Shown: one piece after another, positions 46,832 to 55,001 of the stretch
Layout: every line of letters begins with the position of its first letter
Position numbering within the stretch: the first letter of the stretch is position 1
Assembly: GCF_000445105.1 (NCBI RefSeq)
Contig: NZ_ATDP01000107.1
Span: 1 to 64,000, forward strand
DNA from: Sphingobium lactosutens DS20
Lineage (GTDB): Bacteria > Pseudomonadota > Alphaproteobacteria > Sphingomonadales > Sphingomonadaceae
Direction: 5' to 3'
Length of the DNA stretch: 64,000 nucleotides
The notes under the pieces: model-generated
What the model saw: only the letters and a program-made list of their open reading frames with translations
The model's database searches: none
What the model was told of the DNA's origin: nothing
Program-made: the position numbers and the translations under genes

Positions 46832-47519
46832 GGACCACAGGGGCCGGTCGGTCCTGCTGGCCCTGCCGGAACTGGCGGCGGTGGATCGGGCAAGCCATGG
46901 TATTTCGATCCGCCCCTAGTGAGCCAATTCACTTTCTCCAGCGGTGACGCGAACCAGCTTACCGTCGCAGACGATGCCGACGTTGGCTTGATGGTGAAAA
47001 GCGGTCCTGCCCCGGCTGGCGGTGACGTTAGCCGCATCGGCTACAGGACGCTGACCAACAAGGCGCTGGATTGGGACGTAATGATCCACGCGCCTATCAC
47101 GATGAACGACAGCAGCTATCAGAAGGCTGGCCTGTTCCTCATGGATAGCGTCGGCGGTCGCCTAACGGTGTGTGGCCAGAACAACGAATATGCGCCGTTC
47201 GGCGTCATCCATTTCAACAGTATGACCAGCTACGGCGGTGGTCTGGATATGCACAACTTCTCGTTGCAGCCGACATTCTACCGCGCCTCCTGCGTGGGTT
47301 CGACGCTGACCTACTATTGCAGTCATGATGGCAAAAACTGGCTCCAAGTGGGCCAGACCGGCATCACCGACTTTCTGAACAATCGCCCCGATAGGATTGG
47401 CTTCGGCTTCAATATCGCAAGCAATCCGTCTCTGCCGTCGATCATGACGATTGACTGCTTCAAGCTAACTGGCCCGGCTGTTTAAGGGCCAGCAAAAACA
47501 TAAGAATGGGGGTGTCGCC

Positions 47520-47705
47520 GTGAAGGCCAAAACAAAGAAAATGGTGGCCGGGGTATTCGGCTTTTTGGGTAGGTCGGTCGTTTGGTTGGCGAAGAACCCA
47601 GCCACACAGGCCATCGTTGCAACCGTCGTGAAGCACAGGGTCAAGAGCGGCGTTGCCGCTACCCTGATCGTCGCTACCTACGAAGCGTTCGCGGGGAACC
47701 TGTGA
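47520..47705 (+). CDS. Small phage protein, holin-region
   Basis: 61 aa, GTG start. The basic N-terminus (MKAKTKKMVAGVFGFLG) is followed by two weakly hydrophobic segments. It overlaps the next gene by one base (TGATG). The pair sits after the tail-fibre module where lysis genes are usual. Confidence 0.55.
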   Translation: MKAKTKKMVAGVFGFLGRSVVWLAKNPATQAIVATVVKHRVKSGVAATLIVATYEAFAGNL

Positions 47706-47875
47706 TGATCGACAATCCAATCAAATTCGCTGGCGACGTTGTGAATGGCGCGATGGCGTTCGGTGCGATGTTCACCCTCAACGAGTGGGCCGCCATCTTG
47801 TCGATCTGCTGGTGGGTGTATCGCTTCGGCGACGAGTTCTACCAAAAGCGAAAGCGCAGCAAGGCCGCCGAATAA
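47705..47875 (+). CDS. Putative holin-like membrane protein
   Basis: 56 aa. One hydrophobic segment (FTLNEWAAILSICWWVYRFG) is followed by a strongly basic tail (YQKRKRSKAAE), the layout of small holins or spanin-like lysis proteins. The endolysin gene of this prophage is far away at 54.4 kb on the other strand, so the holin call rests on size, topology and position only. Confidence 0.5.
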   Translation: MIDNPIKFAGDVVNGAMAFGAMFTLNEWAAILSICWWVYRFGDEFYQKRKRSKAAE

Positions 47876-47878
47876 GGA

Positions 47879-47905
47879 AAAGCCCGGTCAAATCGACCGG
47901 GCTTT
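47879..47905. terminator. Terminator at the end of the tail operon
   Basis: AAAGCCCGGTC, 5-base loop, GACCGGGCTTT: a strong hairpin 3 bases after the holin-like gene stop, ending the rightward late transcript. Confidence 0.88.
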
Positions 47906-48003
47906 ATATATCACTTAGAATTGCATCGTTGTTTTCATCGTCATGGACATGCCCGCAGCGTGAAGGCGCGGCGCTCGCTTGATTGCCGCCATCACATTTT
48001 TTA

Positions 48004-48856
48004 GGGTTGAGACTCAATCAGAGCCAGAAGGCCAGCGCGGTGACAAGGGCTACGCCTGACAGGAAGTTGTCGGCGAGTTTGTCGTAGCGTGTGGCGACGC
48101 GGCGGAAATCCTTGATGCGGCAGAAGGCGTTCTCGATGAGATGTCGGCCTCGATAGCGTTGCTGATCGTAGCGAATGGCACGCTTGCGGTTACGCCTGCC
48201 GGGGATGACCGGGCTGGTGCCGTTGTCTCGCAGGGCCTTGCGCAAGCTGTTGGCATCGTAGCCCTTATCACCAAGCAGGTAGCGCATGCGGCCCGCGCGT
48301 TCGAGCAGCGCCGGGGCGGCCTTCACGTCGCTGACATTGCCGGCGGTAAGCATCAGCGCGTAGGGGCGACCGAGCACATCGGTCAGGGCATGGACCTTGG
48401 TTGTCCAGCCACCGCGAGAACGCCCGATCGCCTGCGTCTGGCGCCCCCTTTTCCCCCGAACGCCGAGCGCTGGGCCTTGATGTAGGTGCTGTCGATCGCG
48501 GTACTCTTCGTGACCGCGCCCGCTTCAGTCAGCGTGTCGAGCAACTTCGTCCAGAAGCCCCGCCGCGACCAGCGGTTGAAGCGGTTGTAGATCGTTGTCG
48601 AAGGCCCGTAGTCCGCCGGGCAATCGCACCAGCGGCAACCAGACTTCAGCACGTGGAAGATGCCCGAAATTACCCGCCGATCATCGACGCGCCGTGCTCC
48701 AGGCTGGTTCTTTGGCAAGTGCGGTTCGATCGCCAGCCAGGCTTCGTCCGACAACCAGAACAGCGAGCGCGACATCGACAGGGCCTCCCTCCATTGTGGA
48801 AGCCCATTGAATCAACCTATGCACATACTTTCAAGAGGCTGATTGGGTTTTAACCC
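48004..48856 (-). mobile_element. IS5-family element (IS427-type)
   Basis: 853 bp with terminal repeats beginning GGGTT and sharing CAATCAG. It is flanked by a TA duplication (48002-48003 and 48857-48858). Insertion split a small phage gene. Confidence 0.88.
48018..48775 (-). CDS. IS5-family transposase, two frames
   Basis: Frame 1 (48383-48775) begins MSRSLFWLSDEAWLAIEPHL and contains the first Asp in STAIDSTYIK. Frame 2 (48018-48377 in its ATG-started form) contains LLGDKGYDAN (second Asp) and RHLIENAFCRIKDFRR (Glu). The frames meet at a G5-A4-G5 run near 48443-48457, the usual programmed-frameshift arrangement of IS427-group elements. The product would be a DDE transposase of about 250 aa. 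It looks intact. Confidence 0.88.
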
Positions 48857-49079
48857 TAGTCCCCTACCACGCGATGGTTCTCGCCCATTCTTCAGTATCG
48901 CAATCAGTTGTCCTTCGATGCGAACAAGGTGATGGCGCTTACCGGCTTCAATTGACCAGTTCAGGCCAGTTCGCTCCAAAGCCCCTTTGATTACCGTCAT
49001 CGTTGTGTTTTTCACTTTTTGTCCCTTAACCGGCAGAATTGCCGATCTCAGACCGGCAGGGACAATCTCATTTTTTATG

Positions 49080-49646
49080 TTAGGCAGGCAGATTATCTGA
49101 GCCAGCTTTCTCTGCCCTTTTCCGCGCCCAATATGCCTTTGCGCCTTCTGAGCGGGCCAGCTTACCAGCCTCGTCCATTGGTCCTTTCGACACGCCTTTG
49201 CAGCTTGCCGCGATCTTAGCGCGGTGTTCATCTGACTTCGGCTTGCCCTTGGTGCTGTCGCTGATCCGCGCCTTGCTCATGTCGGAATGCTTATCGCCCT
49301 TCTTCATACGGCAATCGAACAGCGATTTTCCGCGAGTGCAGATTTGCATGTTCTGGGCGGTGCGAATGTCCTCCTGTGTGGCAGCAAAGCTAATCGGGCT
49401 TAGGACATATCCGTTCAGGTTCGGGTCGTCCTTGGTGGACTTGCGATTGCGATAGTAAAGGATTTCGTTGTCTGCCCACTCTTCCAGTGTGCGGAGGCGA
49501 CGACGGCCCCATAGGTTCAGGAATTCACCGAATGACAGTAGGAAGGTCTTTCCATAGCCTTCCTGACGCTTTTTGGCCTTGTTGTACCAGCCTTCAAGGT
49601 AGGCGAGAACATCGGGGCGAACGTCTGATGGTGTGATGACTTTCAT
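49080..49646 (-). CDS. Putative homing-endonuclease-like protein with NUMOD3-type repeats
   Basis: 188 aa from the ATG at 49646 (GGAG upstream). The C-terminal third has two copies of the S.ARI..S.KGK..S.EH pattern (SKARISDSTKGKPKSDEHRA, then IAASCKGVSKG), which is the NUMOD3 DNA-binding motif of phage homing endonucleases. No GIY-YIG or full HNH catalytic motif was found in the N-terminal part (MKVITPSDVRPDVLAYLEG), so it may be a nuclease relative or a DNA-binding derivative. A hairpin plus T-run lies immediately upstream of its start. Confidence 0.5.
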   Translation of the reverse strand: MKVITPSDVRPDVLAYLEGWYNKAKKRQEGYGKTFLLSFGEFLNLWGRRRLRTLEEWADNEILYYRNRKSTKDDPNLNGYVLSPISFAATQEDIRTAQNMQICTRGKSLFDCRMKKGDKHSDMSKARISDSTKGKPKSDEHRAKIAASCKGVSKGPMDEAGKLARSEGAKAYWARKRAEKAGSDNLPA

Positions 49647-49661
49647 TTGTGATGCTCCATT

Positions 49662-49703
49662 CAAAAAAGAACCCTGAGGGAGCATCACCAACCCCAGGGT
49701 TCT
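49662..49703 (-). terminator. Terminator-like hairpin just upstream of a gene start
   Basis: On the minus strand GAACCCTG, loop, CAGGGTTC is followed by TTTTTT, then 10-12 bases later the GGAG and ATG of the 49,080-49,646 gene. It may insulate the gene from upstream transcription or act as an attenuator. Confidence 0.6.
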
Positions 49704-50406
49704 CACCGATCGCCTTGCTCTGTGCAGACGTAACCGGAAAACTCTAAAAACGCTTTGTGTGATGCTCTGCGTTCGATCTATTTATCGGATGGGCTTCAAA
49801 ACCGGCATCAAACGGGATTGGCGTATGCCCTGCCTTCCTCGCTACAATCTCACTATGCTGCCAATGGACTTCTGCTGTCACTATTGATTTTGACTGCTGA
49901 GCAATCTCTTGAAGTGATGTAAGTCCTAGTGGATTGGATGCTCTGGATGGCAGAGAAGTGAAGTAACCCCTCTATATAATAAGGGCATATCGGACATGAC
50001 TTAACTGAGAAGTGAAGTAACACTATCTACTCCGTAGGAGTATATAGCGTCCTTTCCACCTCCCAACTAAATCACATCCGACACTACCGCATCGCGCGGT
50101 TTCTCCGCACTTCTTCGCGTTCGCTCAGAAGTCCGTCGAACCCGGCTTTGCAGTTCCTGAATAGCTCGTTGAGCGGGTGCTTCGCTCACCCATTGTCTGC
50201 GACGCCCATTGTCCTGCGGACGGCCAACGCTCCGCTTTTGTCTGGCTCGGCTTCGCCTCGGAACTCGCCGTTCGGGCAGAGAGAAATGGGCGACTTAGGG
50301 AAACGGGCTGACGCGGTCATATAGCGCAAATCCGCTCCATCCTGATATGTCCATGCGCTTGGGGCTACATGAACACGCCGCTATCGCGTTGGGCTTCTAT
50401 GACTGC
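49704..50406. other. Non-coding region with direct repeats and stable hairpins
   Basis: About 700 bases with no gene I can support. 49,900-50,045 is AT-rich, with three copies of a GAAGTGAAGTAAC-type repeat, a perfect TATAAT (49975-49980) and a 15-bp palindrome TACTCC-GTA-GGAGTA (50028-50042). 50,090-50,330 is GC-rich and contains successive TTCG-looped stems, e.g. ACTTCT / AGAAGT at 50110-50135 and GGGTG / CACCC near 50180. It could be a promoter and structured RNA, or a phage replication/control region. Confidence 0.5.
49953..50021. repeat. Direct repeats GAGAAGTGAAGTAAC
   Basis: Exact 15-bp copies at 49953-49967 and 50007-50021, plus a degenerate copy (TTGAAGTGATGTAAG) at 49909-49923. The first exact copy covers the -35 position of the TATAAT box, suggesting regulator binding. 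Confidence 0.6.
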
Positions 50407-51780
50407 TCATGCAGCGCGAGAACGCACCGGCGCTTGCCACTTATCCATCCAATTGCGTCCCCATACCTTCGCCGTTGCTGCGCCATTCGGCATCGCGAAC
50501 AACTGCCTGACACCCTCGACCTTTGAACTGACCGACACCGGGCTTAACGTTGGATCGTAGATCAGCGGGGTCTCTTCATAGAAGTTGTCCTGCACCTCAG
50601 TATGGGCGAGAACCAGCGCCTGCGTATTGTGCAAAATCCCAAGGGCATGGACGGTCATGTGGCCCTTGCCGTTCGGGTCGAGATCCACCAGCGATAGATT
50701 GCGAGCAATATAGGTGTCCGCCAATCCGCGCCGCCGCTGATCCCCTTCGACGCGCTCCTGCAATACCTCATCCATCACGTCCGCAAGTGGGCGCGTGCCT
50801 CGTCCAAAGCGCGACAGGAGTTCCGATACTGCAACCGTCTGCGTTGCCCATCCGTGCGCAGAAATCGTGTGGCCAAGAATAAGCTGACCATTGACCGCTG
50901 CCGTCGTGGCGCTCGCTGCGTCATAGCTGATTTGGAATTGCGGATAGCCCAGCTTGCGCACTTCCTGCTGGATCGCCGTCAACACGCAGCCCATTTCCAA
51001 CTTGGCCGTGCCGAGAACATGGAGCCATCCGACATTTTCAAGGATGCCGTCATTGTGCATGTCGAGCAGGCGAGCAACGATCATGCTTGGGCAGCTTTGA
51101 TGCGCAGATGCGAATGCCCAGCCCTGAAACGGATAGTGTTTTACAGCCTCATACCAATGTTTGCTCTCAGTATGGTTCCGGCCTTGCAGAACATTAAGGA
51201 GCCGGGTTTTGCCGGGGACGCGCAACTGCACGAAGCGATCATTATTCTGACACGTCATCGTCAGGCAGGCGTGGAAGCCTTCGCTCAGACCAGTAGCGCG
51301 GGCGGCGGAGGCCAAATCAATGCCCTCGCCTTTTAATTCGTCCACCCAACTGTCGATGCGGCCAGAATTGTCGGTGCCGGTTGGGAAGTCCAAGCCCATC
51401 GACCAGTCGGCCATATTTTCAAGCCAATTCAGCATGAGTGCGGGCGTGTCGTCGGTATATTCAAAGCCTGCTGCGCCACTGGCAATCTGGTAGCCGCCGC
51501 TATCACCAAGGACAATTGTGGCGTGGCGATCCCGCGCCATCACCATGTCGGGCTTCGGCACGGCAAGCGTCTTGGGATTGACCTGTCCTGCGCTGAACAG
51601 CGTGAACGGATAGTGCCATGGCGCTGTCGGATTGAGATAGTCGAGGTCATCAGGGGACAGAACAGCAGGGTCAATATGCGCGAACGCACCGCGCTTTGCT
51701 TCACTGATTAGCGCAGTGCTGATGGCCGGAAAAAACAAGGCCCGATCTCTCGCAAGCCATTCAGATCGGGTCATTTGCAT
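50407..51780 (-). CDS. dpdA: DpdA-like DNA transglycosylase (7-deazaguanine insertion)
   Basis: 457 aa. TGT-superfamily motifs: VLGDSGGYQIA (Asp93), MGLDFPTG (Asp131), LNVLQGRNHTESKHWYEAV (VQG-like loop), HVLGTAKLEMG and ISYDAASAT (Asp287, at the nucleophile position of tRNA-guanine transglycosylase). The length and lack of a zinc-binding C-terminus fit phage DpdA proteins, which swap guanine in DNA for a 7-deazaguanine (preQ0 or derivative) and protect against restriction. No preQ0 synthesis genes are in the prophage, so host queuosine intermediates would be used. An element shared with terS lies 10 bases before its start. The specific base is unknown. Confidence 0.8.
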   Translation of the reverse strand: MQMTRSEWLARDRALFFPAISTALISEAKRGAFAHIDPAVLSPDDLDYLNPTAPWHYPFTLFSAGQVNPKTLAVPKPDMVMARDRHATIVLGDSGGYQIASGAAGFEYTDDTPALMLNWLENMADWSMGLDFPTGTDNSGRIDSWVDELKGEGIDLASAARATGLSEGFHACLTMTCQNNDRFVQLRVPGKTRLLNVLQGRNHTESKHWYEAVKHYPFQGWAFASAHQSCPSMIVARLLDMHNDGILENVGWLHVLGTAKLEMGCVLTAIQQEVRKLGYPQFQISYDAASATTAAVNGQLILGHTISAHGWATQTVAVSELLSRFGRGTRPLADVMDEVLQERVEGDQRRRGLADTYIARNLSLVDLDPNGKGHMTVHALGILHNTQALVLAHTEVQDNFYEETPLIYDPTLSPVSVSSKVEGVRQLFAMPNGAATAKVWGRNWMDKWQAPVRSRAA

Positions 51781-51790
51781 TTCGGAAACT

Positions 51791-51807
51791 CTTTAGCGGC
51801 TAAAAAA
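51791..51807 (-). promoter_or_regulatory. 17-bp element upstream of dpdA
   Basis: Minus-strand TTTTTTAGCCGCTAAAG, ending 10 bases before the dpdA ATG. It is identical in sequence, orientation and distance to the element before terS (29217-29233). It lies in the 52-base divergent spacer. Confidence 0.6.
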
Positions 51808-51832
51808 TCTGCATGAACCATCGGGGGAATCT

Positions 51833-53392
51833 GTGAACGCACAAACCGACCCTTCGGCAATTGCCGAAGCTAATCCGACCGCAAGCCTTAACGCCCAGTT
51901 TAAAAAGGTGCGGAATGCTGCAATTGCTTCCGAAAGTGCGGAAGATGTTGCCGGATACAAACTGAACGACGCGCTTTCTGCCCTCTATGAGTTCGGTGAA
52001 AACGTGCTGGGTTCGACCACGGCGCCCGATGAAGATACCTATCTGCTCTTCCTCAAATCGAACGACGTGAAGATCAACGCAGTAAAGCGGCGCAATCCGT
52101 ATGTGGCGCTGACCCAGCTCGCGTTCGTGACGTCCAGCCCGTCGCTTCGCAGCCAGCGCGCAAAGGTGCTGGCCTTCGCTCGCCAAACCTGCGTTCCCGT
52201 ATCCGACTTCGGACAGTGGATTGATGAGGAAGGCGGATTGAAGGGCCGCCTCAAGGAAGCGGTCAAGTTCTTCAGCGGAACGGCCCACACAAACAATGAA
52301 CGGGAACGCGCCAGCCGTCTGGATCGTGCAAAGGACTACCTCAACCACCTTCCATCGCTTGCTGATTTCAACATCGCCGGCTTGCCGGATGGCTTCGCTA
52401 TCGTCCTCGCCCGCGTTGTCGATGGTCAGGCGCAAGCGGTAAACGTTCTCGCGCATGAAACGCATGAGATTGCCAAGCTGGAGGCAGCAATCACGCCGTT
52501 TGACCCTGCTGGCCCTGCTCGCCGCCGCCTGCTGTCCACCCTGCCGCTTGGGCAGCTTTGGCGAGCAATCGACGCGATCTTCCTTGCCACCGCCCCCAAG
52601 CAGCAGGCTCATGTCCGTAGCATCGCGATAAGGAACACACTGCGCGGCATCGAGCCGATTTGCGAAGTGCTATCTGTGTCCGCCGCTCGCGACGAAGCCA
52701 CCGCCGTCGTGGAAATCGCTGGCCACATCGGCGCATTGCCGCTCGATGAGTATTTCATACTTTATTCGGCGGTGAAGGAAAAAGAGGCGGGCTACGGGTT
52801 CGACTGTGCCGCTGAGCTATTCCATTCTGCATTTGCTGAGCATCATAACTGGAATCTGCAAGGCACGGCGCTGAGTGCCGATGACCTCTCGTTCCCAATC
52901 ACCCTTACGCAGCTACCGCCGTCACACTCATTCCGTGTGGCAGACCGCCTCGCCGCAACTGCAAAAACGTTCAGCGTCACGCAGGATGGAGCTAAGGCGC
53001 TGATGGCGTATATAGATGCGGAGACAACGAAGACCGCCCCAACACGCGGGGCAAAGCAGGCTGTATCGCTCCCTGAGTTGATGGAAATGGAAGACGCTAA
53101 CGGCGAGTTTCATTTGCGCTGCATCGGTTCGGCCGATGACGTGGTGATCGGCACGACAACACATGCTCTTGAACCGGAAATCCGCGATCTTGCCTATGCT
53201 GACATGCTCCGACTGGCGAAGGCGATGGTCGCCTATGAGGTCGATGCAGACGGCTGTTTCATGGACGGACAGACCGACGATGCCTGCGCAGAGTTCGTAA
53301 TAACACTGGATACTGACAAGCTGACCGTAACGATCCCGACTCGCTCTGGCGAAGCCCGCAGCCGCTTCCGCGTTCCGTTGGAGGCTGCATAA
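51833..53392 (+). CDS. Unknown 519-aa protein divergent from dpdA
   Basis: GTG start behind GGGGGAA. No domain is recognised. The N-terminal 200 residues are helical (ALSALYEFGENVLGS, NAVKRRNPYVALTQLAF). The C-terminal part is mixed, with LDTDKLTVTIPTRSGEARSR near the end. Its stop overlaps the start of the HhH/Fe-S gene (TAATG), so the two are translationally coupled. Divergence from dpdA over 52 bases suggests a common control and possibly a common process on modified DNA. Confidence 0.6.
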   Translation: MNAQTDPSAIAEANPTASLNAQFKKVRNAAIASESAEDVAGYKLNDALSALYEFGENVLGSTTAPDEDTYLLFLKSNDVKINAVKRRNPYVALTQLAFVTSSPSLRSQRAKVLAFARQTCVPVSDFGQWIDEEGGLKGRLKEAVKFFSGTAHTNNERERASRLDRAKDYLNHLPSLADFNIAGLPDGFAIVLARVVDGQAQAVNVLAHETHEIAKLEAAITPFDPAGPARRRLLSTLPLGQLWRAIDAIFLATAPKQQAHVRSIAIRNTLRGIEPICEVLSVSAARDEATAVVEIAGHIGALPLDEYFILYSAVKEKEAGYGFDCAAELFHSAFAEHHNWNLQGTALSADDLSFPITLTQLPPSHSFRVADRLAATAKTFSVTQDGAKALMAYIDAETTKTAPTRGAKQAVSLPELMEMEDANGEFHLRCIGSADDVVIGTTTHALEPEIRDLAYADMLRLAKAMVAYEVDADGCFMDGQTDDACAEFVITLDTDKLTVTIPTRSGEARSRFRVPLEAA

Positions 53393-54336
53393 TGCTGATT
53401 GCTCGCTCGGACTGGAAGCCATTGCTGGAGGAAATCCGCAATGGCCTCCGCGACGTTTCCACGGTTCCCACCAATCAGCCTCATGACGCCGCTCGCCATT
53501 CTGCGAACCGGGCAGAGTTCGACAAGCTATTGCAGTGGGCGCGCGATTTACGGTTTAACGAAGAGGCGACCGATGATGAGGTCTGGCAATCCATCAACGT
53601 GCATCCATACTTTGCGTTCGTATCGCCGCCGAACAGCGACAGCTTGGACAAAGCAAGGCAATACCTATCCGACTATCGGGAACTGGCACAGCCGGGTTGG
53701 ATCAAAAGCGCACAGGCGCAAAAATACCTCAACGATCCGACAGCTTATTCGAACACCAAAAAGTCGAAACTGCCAGCTATCATTGCAGCGGCTACAAACC
53801 TGTTCAATCGGCAACGTCTGAACAATCAGCGGCCCCTAGTCGATATTCTGGTGCCGAAGTTGCATCGGAGTTTTTCGCCAGACGATCTTCGCGCCATTCA
53901 TCGCAAGCTGAAAGCTGAACTTGGCTACGGTCCGGTGACACGGTTTCACCTGATGATGGATTTGGGCCTGCCGGTTGTGAAGCCGGATAAGATGCTGATC
54001 CGCACTATCGTGCGCCTTGGCCTAATGACGCACAGCGGCGACAAGCTAAACCGTAAGCCTATTCCGCTTAGGATAGATTCTGAGATCGCCTCGGCGCTTG
54101 GTCAGGACGACGCGTTCACATGGGAGTTGCAAGACTTGCTGAACGATATGTCGCGGGAAACGGAAATCCCGATGCGCGAAATTGACCTTTTGTTCTGCAA
54201 GATGGGAATGGACCCAAGCGAGGAAGAGGGCCGCCCATTCACGATCTGCGACGCAAAGCCAAACTGCAAAGTCTGCACAGCCCATAGGTTTTGCACATAT
54301 GGCCAGAAACACCAGCCGATGAAGAAGGCTGCATGA
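53392..54336 (+). CDS. HhH-GPD/Fe-S DNA-glycosylase-like protein
   Basis: 314 aa. The C-terminal half resembles endonuclease III/MutY-type glycosylases: YGPVTRFHLMMDLGL in the helix-hairpin-helix position, VKPDKMLIRTIVRLGL carrying the catalytic-type Asp199, and a terminal Cys286-x5-Cys292-x2-Cys295-x5-Cys301 cluster that should hold a 4Fe-4S centre. The Lys typical of bifunctional EndoIII is replaced (GPVT), suggesting a monofunctional or repurposed enzyme. The N-terminal 120 residues are unlike the family. Coupled to the 519-aa gene and near dpdA, it may act on modified or unmodified DNA bases. Confidence 0.65.
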   Translation: MLIARSDWKPLLEEIRNGLRDVSTVPTNQPHDAARHSANRAEFDKLLQWARDLRFNEEATDDEVWQSINVHPYFAFVSPPNSDSLDKARQYLSDYRELAQPGWIKSAQAQKYLNDPTAYSNTKKSKLPAIIAAATNLFNRQRLNNQRPLVDILVPKLHRSFSPDDLRAIHRKLKAELGYGPVTRFHLMMDLGLPVVKPDKMLIRTIVRLGLMTHSGDKLNRKPIPLRIDSEIASALGQDDAFTWELQDLLNDMSRETEIPMREIDLLFCKMGMDPSEEEGRPFTICDAKPNCKVCTAHRFCTYGQKHQPMKKAA

Positions 54337-54339
54337 GCA

Positions 54340-54379
54340 AAAAGCCCCAGCCGATTTAGGCGGCTGGGGCTTCTCTTTT
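54340..54379. terminator. Terminator of the 51.8-54.3 kb operon
   Basis: AAGCCCCAGCCG, 7-base loop, CGGCTGGGGCTT, then CTCTTTT: a 12-bp stem, the strongest hairpin in the right arm. Confidence 0.9.
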
Positions 54380-54444
54380 AGGAGTCAACTTACAAGACTG
54401 AGCAGCCCCGATGGAGCGTCCTGTTCGTTAATTGTATTTATGCC

Positions 54445-54870
54445 TCACTTGCCCACTAGGCCCGACTTATACGCCCCGCCCCACCAGCTTAGGACTTGCT
54501 GGCGCATACGCGGGTCGAAGCTGATATGAACCCAGCGGTTTTTCTCCATGATAAGCTGATCGAACTTGATGCCCGACGCGACGATTGCGCGGCAGATCGC
54601 CATGGGATCACCGAACGCAGGACAGACGAAATCAACAGCGTATCCCAGCGCATGGGCAGACGTTGGAGAACCACCAACTTTGCGATTAACCGCTGCGCTG
54701 CGGAACCCGCTATTCACGCGGATTGAGCTTCCTAGCAGCTTCCTGACTGCATCCATGGCCTGAGCCGTGTTGGTCAGAATGGCAAGCTGTTGATTGTTTG
54801 GAGTGTTGTTCAGGCCCGTTGACGTCGTGGTCATTTCGGCCAGCGAGAAGTAACTAGATAGCTTTGTCAT
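54445..54870 (-). CDS. Peptidase M15-type endolysin
   Basis: 141 aa. VNSGFRSAAVNRKVGG is followed by SPTSAHALGYAVDF (zinc ligands His73 and Asp80) and RWVHISFDP (His115), the PF08291 M15_3 pattern of D,D- or L,D-endopeptidases used by phages to cut peptidoglycan cross-links. There is no signal peptide, so it would need a holin. It is monocistronic, leftward, with the small holin-like genes far away at 47.5 kb. Confidence 0.88.
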   Translation of the reverse strand: MTKLSSYFSLAEMTTTSTGLNNTPNNQQLAILTNTAQAMDAVRKLLGSSIRVNSGFRSAAVNRKVGGSPTSAHALGYAVDFVCPAFGDPMAICRAIVASGIKFDQLIMEKNRWVHISFDPRMRQQVLSWWGGAYKSGLVGK

Positions 54871-55001
54871 GCTGATAGTTATCGACTTCTATCAACGGAC
54901 CATCCTTTGACACTGCTTTCCTTATGAAGCCGGTTTTGACGCTTTCTGCGTAAATATATTGACGGCAGAAAACTGCTGCGAACCGCTTTTAGGAGAGCAA
55001 C

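Larger units (their letters stand above)
44522..47485 (+). pseudogene. Collagen-like tail fibre interrupted by IS3
   Basis: MTTEIGTTDLSDEVI leads into long Gly-X-Y repeats (GPKGDQGDTGPAGPSGDAG and similar), broken by a short beta domain (about residues 235-300). Repeats then resume until the IS at 45558. Removing the IS and one GGAC rejoins the frame exactly as GDT-GPQGPVGPAGPAG and continues into a globular tip (SQFTFSSGDANQLTV, to 47485). The original protein was about 561 aa. The 3' piece has a GTG at 46919 that could start a separate tip fragment. Collagen-like phage fibres form trimeric rods for host binding. Confidence 0.88.
47915..49015 (-). pseudogene. Small HicA-like gene interrupted by IS5-family element
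   Basis: The gene starts at GTG 49015 (AAGGGA upstream) or ATG 49000. It reads TVIKGALERTGLNWSIEAG, then HHLVRIEGQLIAILKNG and REPSRGRG before the IS. Removing 48004-48856 and one TA continues the frame as LKNVMAAIKRAPRLHAAG and stops at 47915, an 81-aa protein. The order (helix, basic strand-strand HHLVRI..QLIAIL, terminal helix LKN..AAIKRA) resembles HicA/dsRBD-like phage proteins. The match is by eye only. Confidence 0.65.
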
